Positions 42,141 through 51,089 of a stretch of DNA of 60,546 nt are shown in pieces. The stretch is from NCBI RefSeq assembly GCF_010820665.1, contig NZ_JAAIKC010000021.1, forward strand, positions 1 to 60,546. Direction: 5' to 3'. This stretch comes from Paenibacillus sp. SYP-B3998. Lineage in GTDB: Bacteria > Bacillota > Bacilli > Paenibacillales > NBRC-103111. The notes under the pieces are model-generated. The model saw nothing but the letters and a program-made list of their open reading frames with translations. It was not told where the DNA came from and made no database searches. The position numbers and the translations under genes were made by a program. Each line of letters starts with the position of its first letter. Position 1 is the stretch's first letter.

Positions 42141-42166
42141 AAGAAAAACACCCGCTCCGCGGATGC
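42141..42166 (-). terminator. terminator of sigH
   Basis: On the minus strand CATCCGC-gga-GCGGGTG is followed by TTTTTCTTTTTATT, 15 bases past the sigH stop codon. Confidence 0.85.
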
Positions 42167-42180
42167 TGTAGATATGACAC

Positions 42181-42825
42181 TTATAGATCTCGGACTTCTA
42201 GATATCGTTCAAGTTTACGTTTGACACGTTGAAGTGCATTATCAATCGATTTCACGTGACGATCTAGATCAACGGCAATTTCCTGGTACGATCGGCCATC
42301 AAGATAGAGCATAAGCACTCTACGTTCCAAGTCGCTTAAAATTTCACCCATTTTATCTTCAAGACCCGTAAACTCTTCTTGATTAATGACCAGTTCTTCC
42401 GGGTCAGTAACCCGGGAACCGCTTATAACGTCAAGCAGCGTACGATCAGAATCTTCATCGTAGATAGGCTTGTCCAATGAAACATAGGAGTTCAGAGGAA
42501 TGTGCTTCTGACGAGTAGCTGTTTTAATCGCTGTGATGATCTGCCTGGTAATGCACAGTTCAGCAAATGCTTTGAACGAAGCTAGCTTGTCTCCTCGAAA
42601 ATCACGAATAGATTTATACAAACCTATCATGCCTTCCTGCACAATATCTTCTCGATCTGCGCCTATCAAAAAATAGGAACGTGCTTTCGCACGAACAAAG
42701 TTCTTATATTTATTGATTAGGTATTCTAGCGCTTCACTACTGCCTTCACGGACTGCCTCGACTATGTCTTCATCTGGCTTGAGGTCATAATCATACATTC
42801 TCAGTTCTTTGAGGTCGACACTCAC
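42181..42825 (-). CDS. sigH: RNA polymerase sigma factor SigH
   Basis: A 214-residue sigma-70 family factor of the SigH type that switches on early sporulation and transition-state genes. Region 2 is visible as RSYFLIGADREDIVQEGMIG (about 50-70) and FKAFAELCITRQII, and region 4 as ERRVLMLYLDGRSYQEIA with a helix-turn-helix following. The GTG start at 42825 has GGAGGG seven bases upstream. It has its own sigma-A promoter and terminator, so it can be controlled apart from rae1 and rpmG on either side. Confidence 0.96.
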   Translation of the reverse strand: MSVDLKELRMYDYDLKPDEDIVEAVREGSSEALEYLINKYKNFVRAKARSYFLIGADREDIVQEGMIGLYKSIRDFRGDKLASFKAFAELCITRQIITAIKTATRQKHIPLNSYVSLDKPIYDEDSDRTLLDVISGSRVTDPEELVINQEEFTGLEDKMGEILSDLERRVLMLYLDGRSYQEIAVDLDRHVKSIDNALQRVKRKLERYLEVRDL

Positions 42826-42878
42826 TAACAATCCCTCCGGCCTGCAAGACTACCCAGATTCACTTAAAGTTTAGGTTT

Positions 42879-42908
42879 AGTATACATGATGAAATCTTAC
42901 ACCGTCAA
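42879..42908 (-). promoter_or_regulatory. sigma-A promoter of sigH
   Basis: Minus-strand TTGACG (42903-42908), 18 bases and TATACT (42879-42884) with TG one base from the -10, about 55 bases before the GTG. In B. subtilis sigH is transcribed by sigma-A and repressed by AbrB. No AbrB site can be judged by eye. Confidence 0.65.
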
Positions 42909-42943
42909 CGGGGAACCGCGTCATTTCTAGCATTTGGAGGATT

Positions 42944-43456
42944 TTACTCGCCTCTTCGCCATCGTTCAAACTGTTCTTTCACATCCGCATTTAGTTTATC
43001 ATCAAATGGATTGCGCTTAGAAGTCGTCTCTGGATGGATTCGCGCTCTCACTTCTTTATGACTTTGGTTGATCTTGACCAGAAGTTCTCCTGCTGGTAAC
43101 CGAAGTGCACCTTTTCCAAAAATAACATGCTGCTCGATCATATCTGATGTAGCTACATAAATCTGCTTCCGTCTCCCCATGAGATTGGTAACTAAACGCT
43201 CGATGAGTTCATCAGCAGTTTCCTTTTCTTTGGTGTAGAGTACATTCAGCTTGCTCTGCAAATATTTCTTCCCAAGACCAGGAACTCTGTAAGCATCGAA
43301 TACAAGATAAACTTTCATGCCAGAGTAAGACTGAAATTCAGCCAACACATGAATAAGTTTGTCCCGCGCACCTTCCAAATCAGTTTCCTTCAGCTTATTC
43401 AACACTGGCCACGCGCCAATGATATTGTAACCATCCACGATCAAAAACTCTTCCAT
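42944..43456 (-). CDS. rae1: NYN-domain ribosome-associated endoribonuclease Rae1 (YacP)
   Basis: A 170-residue NYN/PIN-like nuclease. The N-terminal VDGYNIIGAWP holds the first catalytic Asp, and VFDAYRVPG and VATSDMIEQ hold further acidic residues. B. subtilis Rae1 (YacP) enters the ribosomal A site and cuts mRNA during translation. The C-terminus is charged. It is five bases after rlmB in the conserved order and lacks its own terminator. Confidence 0.93.
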   Translation of the reverse strand: MEEFLIVDGYNIIGAWPVLNKLKETDLEGARDKLIHVLAEFQSYSGMKVYLVFDAYRVPGLGKKYLQSKLNVLYTKEKETADELIERLVTNLMGRRKQIYVATSDMIEQHVIFGKGALRLPAGELLVKINQSHKEVRARIHPETTSKRNPFDDKLNADVKEQFERWRRGE

Positions 43457-43461
43457 CCGTT

Positions 43462-44202
43462 TTAACTCAAGCTTCGCTGTCTAACCACTTCGTACATGAG
43501 CACACCCGCGGCAACGGAGGCATTAAGCGAGTTAATACGTCCAGTCATAGGAAGCTTGACCAAGAAGTCACACTTTTCTTTAATCAATCGTCCAACGCCC
43601 TTACCTTCATTACCAATAACGAGAGCAATTGGCATCTTAAAGTTGGATTTATACACTTCCTGAGCACCTACAACGTCTGTACCGGCAACCCATACTCCTT
43701 GTTCTTTCAACTGCTCAATTGTCTGAGCGATATTTGTCACGCGAGCTACTGGCACATACTCAACGGCACCCGCTGAAGTTTTAGAAACTGTGGCTGTGAG
43801 ACCGACGGAGCGACGTTTAGGAATTATAACACCGTGAACGCCCGTACAATCAGCAGTTCTCAGAATGGAGCCCAGATTATGCGGGTCCTCAATCTCATCC
43901 AAAATGAGGATGAACGGATCCTCTCCTTGCGCTTTTGCTTTTGCTAAAATATCGTCGACTTCTACGTATTCATAAGCGGCCACTTGAGCTACGACGCCTT
44001 GATGTTGTAGACCTTCTGCCATTTGATCCAGCTTACGTTTATCTGTAAACTGCACGATAATACCATTATTTTTGGCTTCTGCCACAATAGGGCTAGCAAA
44101 TTGTTTTTGTGCATTTTCAGCTACCCATATTTTATTAATTGTTCGACCTGAACGAAGCGCCTCAAGAACCGAGTGCTTCCCTCCGATATATTCTTCTTCC
44201 AT
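43462..44202 (-). CDS. rlmB: 23S rRNA 2'-O-methyltransferase RlmB-type (SpoU family)
   Basis: A 246-residue SPOUT methyltransferase. An N-terminal substrate-binding domain (GGKHSVLEALRSGR) precedes the trefoil-knot motifs LDEIEDPHNLGSILRTADC, VIGNEGKGVGRL and PMTGRINSLNASVAAG. By family it methylates guanosine 2251 of 23S rRNA. The frame is open 40 codons upstream, but GGAGGGG before the ATG at 44202 sets the start. It lies 85 bases after mrnC. Confidence 0.95.
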   Translation of the reverse strand: MEEEYIGGKHSVLEALRSGRTINKIWVAENAQKQFASPIVAEAKNNGIIVQFTDKRKLDQMAEGLQHQGVVAQVAAYEYVEVDDILAKAKAQGEDPFILILDEIEDPHNLGSILRTADCTGVHGVIIPKRRSVGLTATVSKTSAGAVEYVPVARVTNIAQTIEQLKEQGVWVAGTDVVGAQEVYKSNFKMPIALVIGNEGKGVGRLIKEKCDFLVKLPMTGRINSLNASVAAGVLMYEVVRQRSLS

Positions 44203-44287
44203 TTCGCCCCTCCTTAAATTCTCGCTCAAACCAAGCTGTCTTAAGCATCCCCTGCGTTTTCCAAAGAAACTGACTTCGCCCCTGCAC

Positions 44288-44725
44288 TCACTGAGTTGAC
44301 TGCAGCTTAGTGGCAAGAGCAAAATCTAGAATCTCCTTCAATCTCTCAAAAGATTGCTTGTAGTACAAATATCCAATTAAACATTCAAACGCTGTGCTAT
44401 GCCGATATTCTAGCACTTCCGCGTTTTTCGCTGTTGTTCCTGACTTGGCGTTACGCCCACGTTTAACTATGTCGACTTCTTCTTCCGTTAACATAGGCAT
44501 AAGCGATTCTAATAACTTTGATTGTGCCTTTGCTGATACAAACGTGGTGGCAGCTTTATGGAGATGATTAGGTCTATGGTTCGTCCCAGAAATCACATAT
44601 TGCCTGATGTAAACTTCATAAACCGCATCTCCAATATAGGCTAGCACCAGTGGATTCATCAAATGCGGGCTTTTGGACGGCGGGAATTGAAACAAGTTCG
44701 CAGCTTCCGAAAAAGGATGGCTCAT
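44288..44725 (-). CDS. mrnC: Mini-ribonuclease III MrnC
   Basis: A 145-residue RNase III catalytic domain without a double-stranded-RNA-binding domain, the Mini-III form that matures 23S rRNA in B. subtilis. YIGDAVYEVYIR holds a catalytic Asp-x2-x-Glu set. Its ATG overlaps the cysS stop by four bases (ATGA), pointing to coupled translation. A TTG four codons upstream is also possible. Confidence 0.94.
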   Translation of the reverse strand: MSHPFSEAANLFQFPPSKSPHLMNPLVLAYIGDAVYEVYIRQYVISGTNHRPNHLHKAATTFVSAKAQSKLLESLMPMLTEEEVDIVKRGRNAKSGTTAKNAEVLEYRHSTAFECLIGYLYYKQSFERLKEILDFALATKLQSTQ

Positions 44726-46128
44726 TTGCGGCGCCAACGTATTCCTTGAGGTGTATCCTCCAAGAATATCCCTTTCTCCGTGAGTAAGTCACGAATTTCA
44801 TCCGCACGCGCCCAATTTTTTGTTTTACGAGATTCTGTCCGTTCGATGATCAGTTGCTCGATTTCTTCATCCAGCAATTCATTGGCACTCTGAGACAAGA
44901 AGCCAAGAACGAGATCAAAAGCATTCAGTTGATCCAGAAAATGCTGCAATGCCGCGGCACTCACCCGCTCCTGCGTTAGATATACATTCGCTTCAGCGAC
45001 CAGATCAAATACAGCTGTGATGGCGTCCGGCGTATTGAAATCGTCATTCATCTTGTCGTCAAAATGGCGTGCTATTGCAGCAACGCTATCTTTCAATGCG
45101 ACTTCAACTTCCCCCTCAGGTGAAGCAGACGCCGTGGCAAGGCGATGTTTGAGGTTATCGTAAGCGTTCTGGATACGTTCCAACCCATTCGCCGCCTGCG
45201 TCAAGCTATCATCACTGAAGTTTAACGGGCTGCGGTAATGAGCCAAGAGCATAAAGAATCGATATACTTGCGGCTTGGTTTGTTTAATCAATTCACGTAT
45301 AAGAATTCCATTGTTAAGGGATTTTGACATCTTTTCATTATCGATATTCAAGAAAGCATTATGCATCCAGTAGTTAGCCATCGGGTGCCCTGTAACTGCT
45401 TCCGTTTGAGCAATTTCGCACTCGTGGTGCGGGAACGTCAAATCCTGACCACCCCCATGGATGTCGATTGTTTCACCCAAATATTTACGCACCATAGCAG
45501 AGCACTCAATATGCCAACCGGGGCGACCTTGGCCCCATGGGCTATCCCAGGAGATCTCTCCAGGTTTCGCGGCCTTCCACAGGACAAAGTCCTGCGGATT
45601 CTCTTTGCGATCGTCGACTTCAATACGAATTCCATATTGAAGCTCTTCGAGATTTTGATGAGATAGCTTGCCGTAGTCAGCGAACTTACTCGTTCGATAG
45701 TATACATCGCCACGGCTTTCGTAGGCGTAATCCGTATCAACCAGCACTGCGATGAAATCAATAATCTCTTGTATGTTCTCCGTTACACGCGGATTGAGTG
45801 TAGCATCATTAACACCAAGCGCTCGGGTATCCTCAAGAAAGGCTTGAATAAACGTTTCCGCCAACTGTGGAACGGTCTTGCCCATTTCTTCAGCCTTGCG
45901 GATCATTTTATCATCAACATCAGTAAAGTTCGTAATATAGGTCACTTCATACTTTTGAGATTCTAAATAACGGCGTACGACATCAAAGAAAATGACAGGT
46001 CTTCCGTTCCCAATATGAATATAGTTGTACACGGTTGGACCACACACATACATTTTCACTTTGTTCGGTTCGATCGGAACGAACTCTTCTTTCTTGCGTG
46101 TTAGGGTATTATACACTCTGAGCGTCAT
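44722..46128 (-). CDS. cysS: cysteinyl-tRNA synthetase
   Basis: A 468-residue class I synthetase. HIGH-type motif HIGNGRP near residue 38, KMSKS as EKMSKSLNN near 267 and the zinc ligands in CGPT, ECSAM and HHECE that discriminate cysteine are all visible. The gene starts 20 bases inside the end of cysE, so translation is likely coupled. The cysteine T-box upstream of cysE should govern both, matching charging of tRNA-Cys with cysteine supply. Confidence 0.97.
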   Translation of the reverse strand: MTLRVYNTLTRKKEEFVPIEPNKVKMYVCGPTVYNYIHIGNGRPVIFFDVVRRYLESQKYEVTYITNFTDVDDKMIRKAEEMGKTVPQLAETFIQAFLEDTRALGVNDATLNPRVTENIQEIIDFIAVLVDTDYAYESRGDVYYRTSKFADYGKLSHQNLEELQYGIRIEVDDRKENPQDFVLWKAAKPGEISWDSPWGQGRPGWHIECSAMVRKYLGETIDIHGGGQDLTFPHHECEIAQTEAVTGHPMANYWMHNAFLNIDNEKMSKSLNNGILIRELIKQTKPQVYRFFMLLAHYRSPLNFSDDSLTQAANGLERIQNAYDNLKHRLATASASPEGEVEVALKDSVAAIARHFDDKMNDDFNTPDAITAVFDLVAEANVYLTQERVSAAALQHFLDQLNAFDLVLGFLSQSANELLDEEIEQLIIERTESRKTKNWARADEIRDLLTEKGIFLEDTPQGIRWRRK

Positions 46129-46780
46129 GCTCTCTCACTCCTCCATTCTTTTGTCTTTCTTGTTCAAGCTGTGCTTTTAGTTCATTAATTTGCTGCTGTA
46201 GTTCTTCGAATATATCGATAACGGGGTCTGGCAAACTCGCATGATCCAAGCGATTCACGCGAACGCCATCCCGCTTCACTAGCTTTCCAGGAATGCACAC
46301 GACGGTACTGTTAGAAGGAACCTCTTGAATGACGACTGCATTCGAACCAACCCTTGAATTTTCACCTACAGTAAAGGAACCGAGGATTTTGGCACCAGAG
46401 CCGATAACCACATTATTACCAATTGTCGGGTGTCTCTTCCCTTTTTCTTTTCCAGTGCCACCCAAAGTTACCCCTTGGTATAAAATAACATCATCACCAA
46501 TCTCGCAAGTTTCCCCAATGACAACGCCCATTCCATGATCAATAAATAATCGTTTGCCGATTACTGCACCTGGATGAATTTCAATCCCCGTCATGAAACG
46601 ACTCCATTGAGAAATAATACGCGCAATCGTGAAAACACGTCGTTTGTAAAACCAGTGGCCGATCCGATGTGCCCAAATTGCATGAAGACCGGAGTACGTA
46701 AAGGCGACTTCAAACCAATTGCGCGCAGCCGGGTCGTTATCGAATACGGCGGAAATATCGGATTTGATCGTTTTCCACAT
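46109..46780 (-). CDS. cysE: serine O-acetyltransferase
   Basis: A 223-residue acetyltransferase that makes O-acetylserine, the carbon acceptor for sulfide in cysteine synthesis. The left-handed beta-helix hexapeptide repeats run from about residue 65 to 160 (IHPGAVIGKRLFIDHGMGVV, VILYQGVTLGG). It is the short Gram-positive form with a helical C-terminal tail rich in Glu and Gln. It joins the cysH-sat products from 7 kb in the same pathway. A cysteine T-box leader lies upstream. Confidence 0.96.
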   Translation of the reverse strand: MWKTIKSDISAVFDNDPAARNWFEVAFTYSGLHAIWAHRIGHWFYKRRVFTIARIISQWSRFMTGIEIHPGAVIGKRLFIDHGMGVVIGETCEIGDDVILYQGVTLGGTGKEKGKRHPTIGNNVVIGSGAKILGSFTVGENSRVGSNAVVIQEVPSNSTVVCIPGKLVKRDGVRVNRLDHASLPDPVIDIFEELQQQINELKAQLEQERQKNGGVREHDAQSV

Positions 46781-46836
46781 TTCTTCACCTTCTTAGTAGG
46801 AAGTTAACTTAGCGAGCCTGAATGAAGCTTGAAAGC

Positions 46837-46870
46837 AAAAAAGCCCCTGCAGCCATAAGGCTGCAGAGGC
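46837..46870 (-). terminator. T-box terminator before cysE
   Basis: On the minus strand GCCTCTGCAGCC-ttat-GGCTGCAGGGGC is followed by six T. The 5' arm overlaps the antiterminator side of the T-box, so it should form only when tRNA-Cys is charged. Confidence 0.9.
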
Positions 46871-47105
46871 GTAGTATCGCGGTTCCACTCTGCTTGGTGA
46901 CTCGGAAGTCTCCCAACTCAATTCCCGTAACGTGGGTGAATCGGCTACACCTACGGTTCTCCTGCGAGATTTCGGCGCGGCAGCTCCCAGGTGCATTTCC
47001 GATTACAGGGATTGGATAACTCACAGCCGAAGCAATTGGCTTCGATTATCCTCTCTGATGAATCCCACATTAAACGTACTCTCCTGATCGTTGCTTTTGA
47101 TATTG
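46837..47105 (-). promoter_or_regulatory. cysteine T-box riboswitch controlling cysE-cysS
   Basis: The 353-base gap before cysE is filled by a T-box leader. The minus strand shows stem I with an AGAGAG segment, a specifier loop GAAATGCACC in which TGC reads as Cys, the T-box AGAGTGGAACCGCG that pairs with the uncharged tRNA end, and a strong terminator. Uncharged tRNA-Cys should stabilise the antiterminator and turn on cysE and cysS. B. subtilis has a T-box at the same place. Confidence 0.9.
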
Positions 47106-47110
47106 TGTTA

Positions 47111-47139
47111 AGTATAGCGAAAAAAAACTCGCTTTACAA
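47111..47139 (-). promoter_or_regulatory. sigma-A promoter of the cysE-cysS T-box
   Basis: Minus-strand TTGTAA (47134-47139), exactly 17 bases and TATACT (47111-47116). The -35 contains the gltX stop codon, so gltX ends inside this promoter. Confidence 0.75.
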
Positions 47140-48588
47140 TAAGTTCCGAAGGCGCGAACCGACTTTTTCTTTCCCCAGCAAGTAAATCGACATGTTCAGA
47201 TCCGGACCGTGAACTTGTCCTGTTAACGCAGAACGGATAGACATGAACAATTGCTTCCCTTTATAACCCGTTTCTTTTTGTACTTGTTTAAGTAATGCAG
47301 GAATAGCTTCAACCGCAAACGACTCTGCCTGCTCCACTTGTTGAAGGAAGTTTGCTAGAACAGTAGGAACGTGTTCCTCTTTCAGGATGACAGCAGCTTC
47401 CTCATCAATAATCAGTTCTTCCGTAAAGAAGAGGCTGGACAGCTCCACTATCTCAGCTGCAAAACGCATTCTTTCTTGATTCAGGCCTACTAGTGCAGAA
47501 ATCCATTCCCCCGTCGCTGCATCCAGCTCACCTTGGATATAACCTGCTTTTTGCAAGTGAGGCAAGCACAATTCAACAACTTGAGAGAGTGGAGCCTTTT
47601 TCAAGTAATGGTTATTCATCCAGTTCAGCTTGTCCATATCAAAAACAGCAGGACTCTTGGAAACCCGATCAAGATCAAACTGTGCAATTAATTCTTCTTT
47701 GGTAAAGATCTCTTCTTCGCCGACTGGAGACCAGCCGAGCAGCGCGATGAAGTTCACTACCGCTTCCGGCAGGTAGCCTAACTCTTTGTACTGCTCAATA
47801 AACTGGATAATGGACTCATCCCGCTTACTCATTTTTTTACGGTCTGGATTCAATATAAGTGCCAAATGAGCAAATTCCGGGACTGGAAGCCCCAAAGCTT
47901 CATACATCAAAATTTGTCTCGGCGTATTGGACAAATGTTCTTCACCGCGGATTACTAAGTCAATCTTCATTAAATGATCATCGAGGATAACAGCAAAATT
48001 ATAGGTAGGAATGCCATCAGTACGTACGATAATAAAGTCGCCAATACCATTCGAATCAAATTCGACATGCTCACGTACTTTATCTTGGAAGCCAATCATA
48101 CGATCTTGTGGCACACGGAAACGTGTGGACGGCTTACGCCCCTCTGCTTGATACGCTGCGACTTGCTCAGGCGTCAGGTTGCGGCACTTACCAGAATACC
48201 CCCCCATCTCACCACGCGCTTCTTGTTCCGCGCGCTCTTCTTCCAAATCCTTCTCCGAACAGTAACAGTGATAGGCATGTCCTTCACGAATCAGTTGGTC
48301 TGCAAAAGGCTGATAAATATCCAGTCGCTCCATTTGACGATAAGGACCATAAGGACCACCAATATCAACGCTCTCGTCCCACTCCAAGCCGAGCCACCTT
48401 AAACCGTTCAGTTGGTCATTAACGCCCGACTCCTTATGACGAGTCTGATCTGTATCTTCAAAACGAACAATGAAAGCACCGCCATGGCGGCGTGCCAACA
48501 AATAATCAAACAGTGCCGTACGGGCACCGCCAATATGTAAATGTCCCGTCGGACTTGGTGCGTAACGCACGCGTAAAGGCTGATTCAT
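47134..48588 (-). CDS. gltX: glutamyl-tRNA synthetase
   Basis: A 484-residue class I synthetase. The HIGH-type motif is TGHLHIGGART near residue 14 and KMSKS is KKMSKRDES near 253. Firmicutes such as Bacillus use a non-discriminating GluRS together with GatCAB; this protein is of that bacterial type. No terminator separates it from the T-box promoter that begins at its stop codon. It is 37 bases after ispF. Confidence 0.97.
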   Translation of the reverse strand: MNQPLRVRYAPSPTGHLHIGGARTALFDYLLARRHGGAFIVRFEDTDQTRHKESGVNDQLNGLRWLGLEWDESVDIGGPYGPYRQMERLDIYQPFADQLIREGHAYHCYCSEKDLEEERAEQEARGEMGGYSGKCRNLTPEQVAAYQAEGRKPSTRFRVPQDRMIGFQDKVREHVEFDSNGIGDFIIVRTDGIPTYNFAVILDDHLMKIDLVIRGEEHLSNTPRQILMYEALGLPVPEFAHLALILNPDRKKMSKRDESIIQFIEQYKELGYLPEAVVNFIALLGWSPVGEEEIFTKEELIAQFDLDRVSKSPAVFDMDKLNWMNNHYLKKAPLSQVVELCLPHLQKAGYIQGELDAATGEWISALVGLNQERMRFAAEIVELSSLFFTEELIIDEEAAVILKEEHVPTVLANFLQQVEQAESFAVEAIPALLKQVQKETGYKGKQLFMSIRSALTGQVHGPDLNMSIYLLGKEKVGSRLRNLL

Positions 48589-48625
48589 AATTGAAAACCC
48601 TCTTTTCCCCGATAATTAATACCTG

Positions 48626-49111
48626 CTATTCTAGCACATCTCGAATTAAACAAACAACCGATTGCGCAGCGACGCCTTCGCCTCTTCCAACGAATCCTAG
48701 TTGTTCAGTCGTTGTTGCTTTCACATTCACTTGATCTGATTTAGCTTCAAGCGCTTCTGCAATGATCTCAACCATTTGTGGAATATAGGGAGCCATTTTT
48801 GGCTTTTGAGCAATGATGGTCGAATCTGTATTGCCAAGGCGATAACCTTTATCTTTGGCCAACTGCCAAACCTGTTTAAGCAGAACTAAACTATCTGCAT
48901 CCTTGAATTCCGCAGCAGTATCAGGAAAATGCTTTCCAATATCCCCTAGGGCAAGCGCCCCTAATATCGCATCGCTGATTGCATGAAGCAGCACGTCCGC
49001 GTCGGAATGTCCCAGCAAGCCCTTTTCATAAGGGATCGTTACGCCGCCTATAATGCACTTGCGTCCTTCTACTAATTGATGAACGTCAAACCCTTGACCT
49101 ACCCTAATCAT
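48626..49111 (-). CDS. ispF: 2-C-methyl-D-erythritol 2,4-cyclodiphosphate synthase
   Basis: A 161-residue IspF of the MEP isoprenoid pathway. Zinc ligands are Asp and His in FDVHQ (residues 9 and 11) and His in GHSDADVLLHAI near 43; the conserved ATTTEQLGFVGRGEG lies near 130. Its ATG overlaps the ispD stop by four bases, the common ispD-ispF arrangement. Confidence 0.97.
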   Translation of the reverse strand: MIRVGQGFDVHQLVEGRKCIIGGVTIPYEKGLLGHSDADVLLHAISDAILGALALGDIGKHFPDTAAEFKDADSLVLLKQVWQLAKDKGYRLGNTDSTIIAQKPKMAPYIPQMVEIIAEALEAKSDQVNVKATTTEQLGFVGRGEGVAAQSVVCLIRDVLE

Positions 49112-49812
49112 TGATGTCCCTCTCTCCTAACATTGTGTAGTATCCATTCTGCCCAAGGAAGATCCTCTGGGGTCGTAATTTTAATATTATAATAGTCCCC
49201 TTCGACCACATGGACGGTGATCCCCATTCTTTCTACTAACATCGCGTCATCAGTCCCGATAAAAGCATCGCGTTCCGCCCGCTCATGCGCTTCTTTCAAG
49301 AGGGCAAGCCGAAAAGCTTGCGGGGTTTGGATCGCCCACAAGCTTCGTCTATCTGGTGTAGATTGAATTTGTTTCGCTGCATTTACGATTTTGATCGTGT
49401 CCTTCACAGGTACAGCTAGTACTGCAGCATCTTGTTCCTGTGCTTTGCGAATGCATTCGAACACATGTTCGATATTCGTGAATGGTCTTACTCCATCATG
49501 CACAAGCACACACTCGGTACTATCCTGAAGGGCGTCCAGGCCTCGCTTGACTGAATCTTGGCGTTCATTACCACCAGCTATTACACTAGTGACTTTCGAT
49601 AGCCCATAACCCTGTACGTAACCTCTACAGCGTTCAACGTCCGCTTCCCCAACAACCAAAATGATTTCGTCCACTGCATGTATGTTTTGAAATAATTGCA
49701 AGGTATGTACCAGAATCGGCTTCTGTCCTAGCAGTAAATATTGCTTACTTTCAGCCGTTCGCATACGCGAGCCTTTGCCCGCTGCCACGATGACAACCCC
49801 TAGCTTCCCCAT
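49108..49812 (-). CDS. ispD: 2-C-methyl-D-erythritol 4-phosphate cytidylyltransferase
   Basis: A 234-residue IspD that joins CTP to methylerythritol 4-phosphate. The nucleotide-binding loop is VAAGKGSRMR near residue 12, HDGVRPF lies near 105 and TDDAMLVER near 186. It overlaps ispF and is 55 bases after yacL. Confidence 0.96.
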   Translation of the reverse strand: MGKLGVVIVAAGKGSRMRTAESKQYLLLGQKPILVHTLQLFQNIHAVDEIILVVGEADVERCRGYVQGYGLSKVTSVIAGGNERQDSVKRGLDALQDSTECVLVHDGVRPFTNIEHVFECIRKAQEQDAAVLAVPVKDTIKIVNAAKQIQSTPDRRSLWAIQTPQAFRLALLKEAHERAERDAFIGTDDAMLVERMGITVHVVEGDYYNIKITTPEDLPWAEWILHNVRREGHQ

Positions 49813-49867
49813 ATTGTCCCCACCTCAGAGCTTTCTCGCCGTATTACCTCCCCCTATCATACTGGTT

Positions 49868-50935
49868 TTACTGCGCTTTTTCCAATAATTTCGGTTTGGC
49901 GAAAATCATTCGACCCGCCGACGTTTGCAGCACGCTCGTTACCATTACTTCAAGCGTAGATCCTATAAATTCACGACCACCCTCAACGACGATCATTGTA
50001 CCATCATCAAGATAAGCGACACCTTGTCCATGTTCTTTGCCGTCTTTAATGACTTGAACGATAATTTCTTCTCCAGGCAAAACCACTGGCTTAACTGCAT
50101 TCGCAAGATCATTAATGTTTAATACCGAAACACCTTGTAGTTCACAAACTTTATTCAGATTAAAATCATTTGTAATGACTTTGCCTTGCAGCACTTTGGC
50201 CAATTTAACTAACTTACTATCGACTTCGGATATTTCTTCAAAATCACCTTCGTAGATCAGTACTTTGACTTCCAGTTCCTTTTGAATCTTGTTCAAAATA
50301 TCGAGACCACGGCGTCCGCGATTCCGTTTTAGCAAATCCGAAGAATCCGCGATATGCTGCAGTTCTTCCAAAACGAATTCTGGTATGACTAATGTACCTT
50401 CAATAAAACCTGTTTTACAAATATCAGCAATCCGACCATCAATAATTACGCTTGTATCCAAAATTTTGTGCTCTTCATAGGGACGATGAGTCTGCTTATC
50501 TTGATTCCCGGAACGTACGTTCTTCAGTAATTGAATGAGCTCATCCCGCTTGTTGTATCCAATCCGAAAGCCCATAACAGCGAGTATAGTGGCAACGACA
50601 AAGGGTAATAAGGGACCGACCCACGTCGCTTTCTCTAATACCGGGTATAACATCACCGATACTAACAAACCAATCACTAGCCCTACGGTTCCTGCTAGCA
50701 GGTCAGATACAGGAATGCTGTCTACATTCTGCTCACCTCTCACTAACCACTTCATTCCAATATTGGCAATCCATACTGAGACCAGAAACATAGCTACCAC
50801 ACATAAACCCTTAATCCAAAATGCTTGTCCAGCCTCGCTCGTCAAACCTGCCATACTCAGTAAGGAATCACTCCATTGATACCCTAAACCTCCACCCATG
50901 ATTGCAAAAATGATTTGTACCCATTTCCTCATCAT
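49868..50935 (-). CDS. yacL: PIN/TRAM-domain membrane protein YacL
   Basis: A 355-residue protein with four hydrophobic segments in the first 140 residues, a PIN nuclease-like domain (LDTSVIIDGRIADI near 160, acidic residues in TNDFNLNKV) and a C-terminal TRAM RNA-binding domain (GQGVAYLDDGTMIVVEGG). Function is not settled; a membrane-tethered RNase is the natural inference. GGAGG precedes the ATG. It is divergent from the small gene at 51.1 kb, while in B. subtilis yacL directly follows disA. Confidence 0.92.
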   Translation of the reverse strand: MMRKWVQIIFAIMGGGLGYQWSDSLLSMAGLTSEAGQAFWIKGLCVVAMFLVSVWIANIGMKWLVRGEQNVDSIPVSDLLAGTVGLVIGLLVSVMLYPVLEKATWVGPLLPFVVATILAVMGFRIGYNKRDELIQLLKNVRSGNQDKQTHRPYEEHKILDTSVIIDGRIADICKTGFIEGTLVIPEFVLEELQHIADSSDLLKRNRGRRGLDILNKIQKELEVKVLIYEGDFEEISEVDSKLVKLAKVLQGKVITNDFNLNKVCELQGVSVLNINDLANAVKPVVLPGEEIIVQVIKDGKEHGQGVAYLDDGTMIVVEGGREFIGSTLEVMVTSVLQTSAGRMIFAKPKLLEKAQ

Positions 50936-51022
50936 AGATTCACCTCCACATCAACAATATTTAAGCCTTATTACAATTATGTTCCAATTTATCTATCGCT
51001 AATCACTTCTTGTCATGGAAAA

Positions 51023-51051
51023 TTGAAATATTAGGGGGCTTCCTATATAAT
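51023..51051 (+). promoter_or_regulatory. sigma-A promoter of the 51.1-kb small gene
   Basis: TTGAAA (51023-51028), exactly 17 bases and TATAAT (51046-51051) lie about 40 bases before the start codon. This is a near-consensus vegetative promoter for a single small gene. Confidence 0.8.
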
Positions 51052-51089
51052 GAAATTGGAAGTTTACAAACACACTCGAGGTGGATGGA

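Noticed and set aside
41886..42224. A 112-codon plus-strand frame between rpmG and sigH
   Set aside because: It runs across the rpmG start, the rpmG promoter and the sigH terminator on the opposite strand. No ribosome binding site or family pattern.
46809..47024. Short open frames on both strands upstream of cysE
   Set aside because: They coincide with the T-box leader, whose conserved RNA motifs explain the sequence. A leader peptide is not needed for T-box control.
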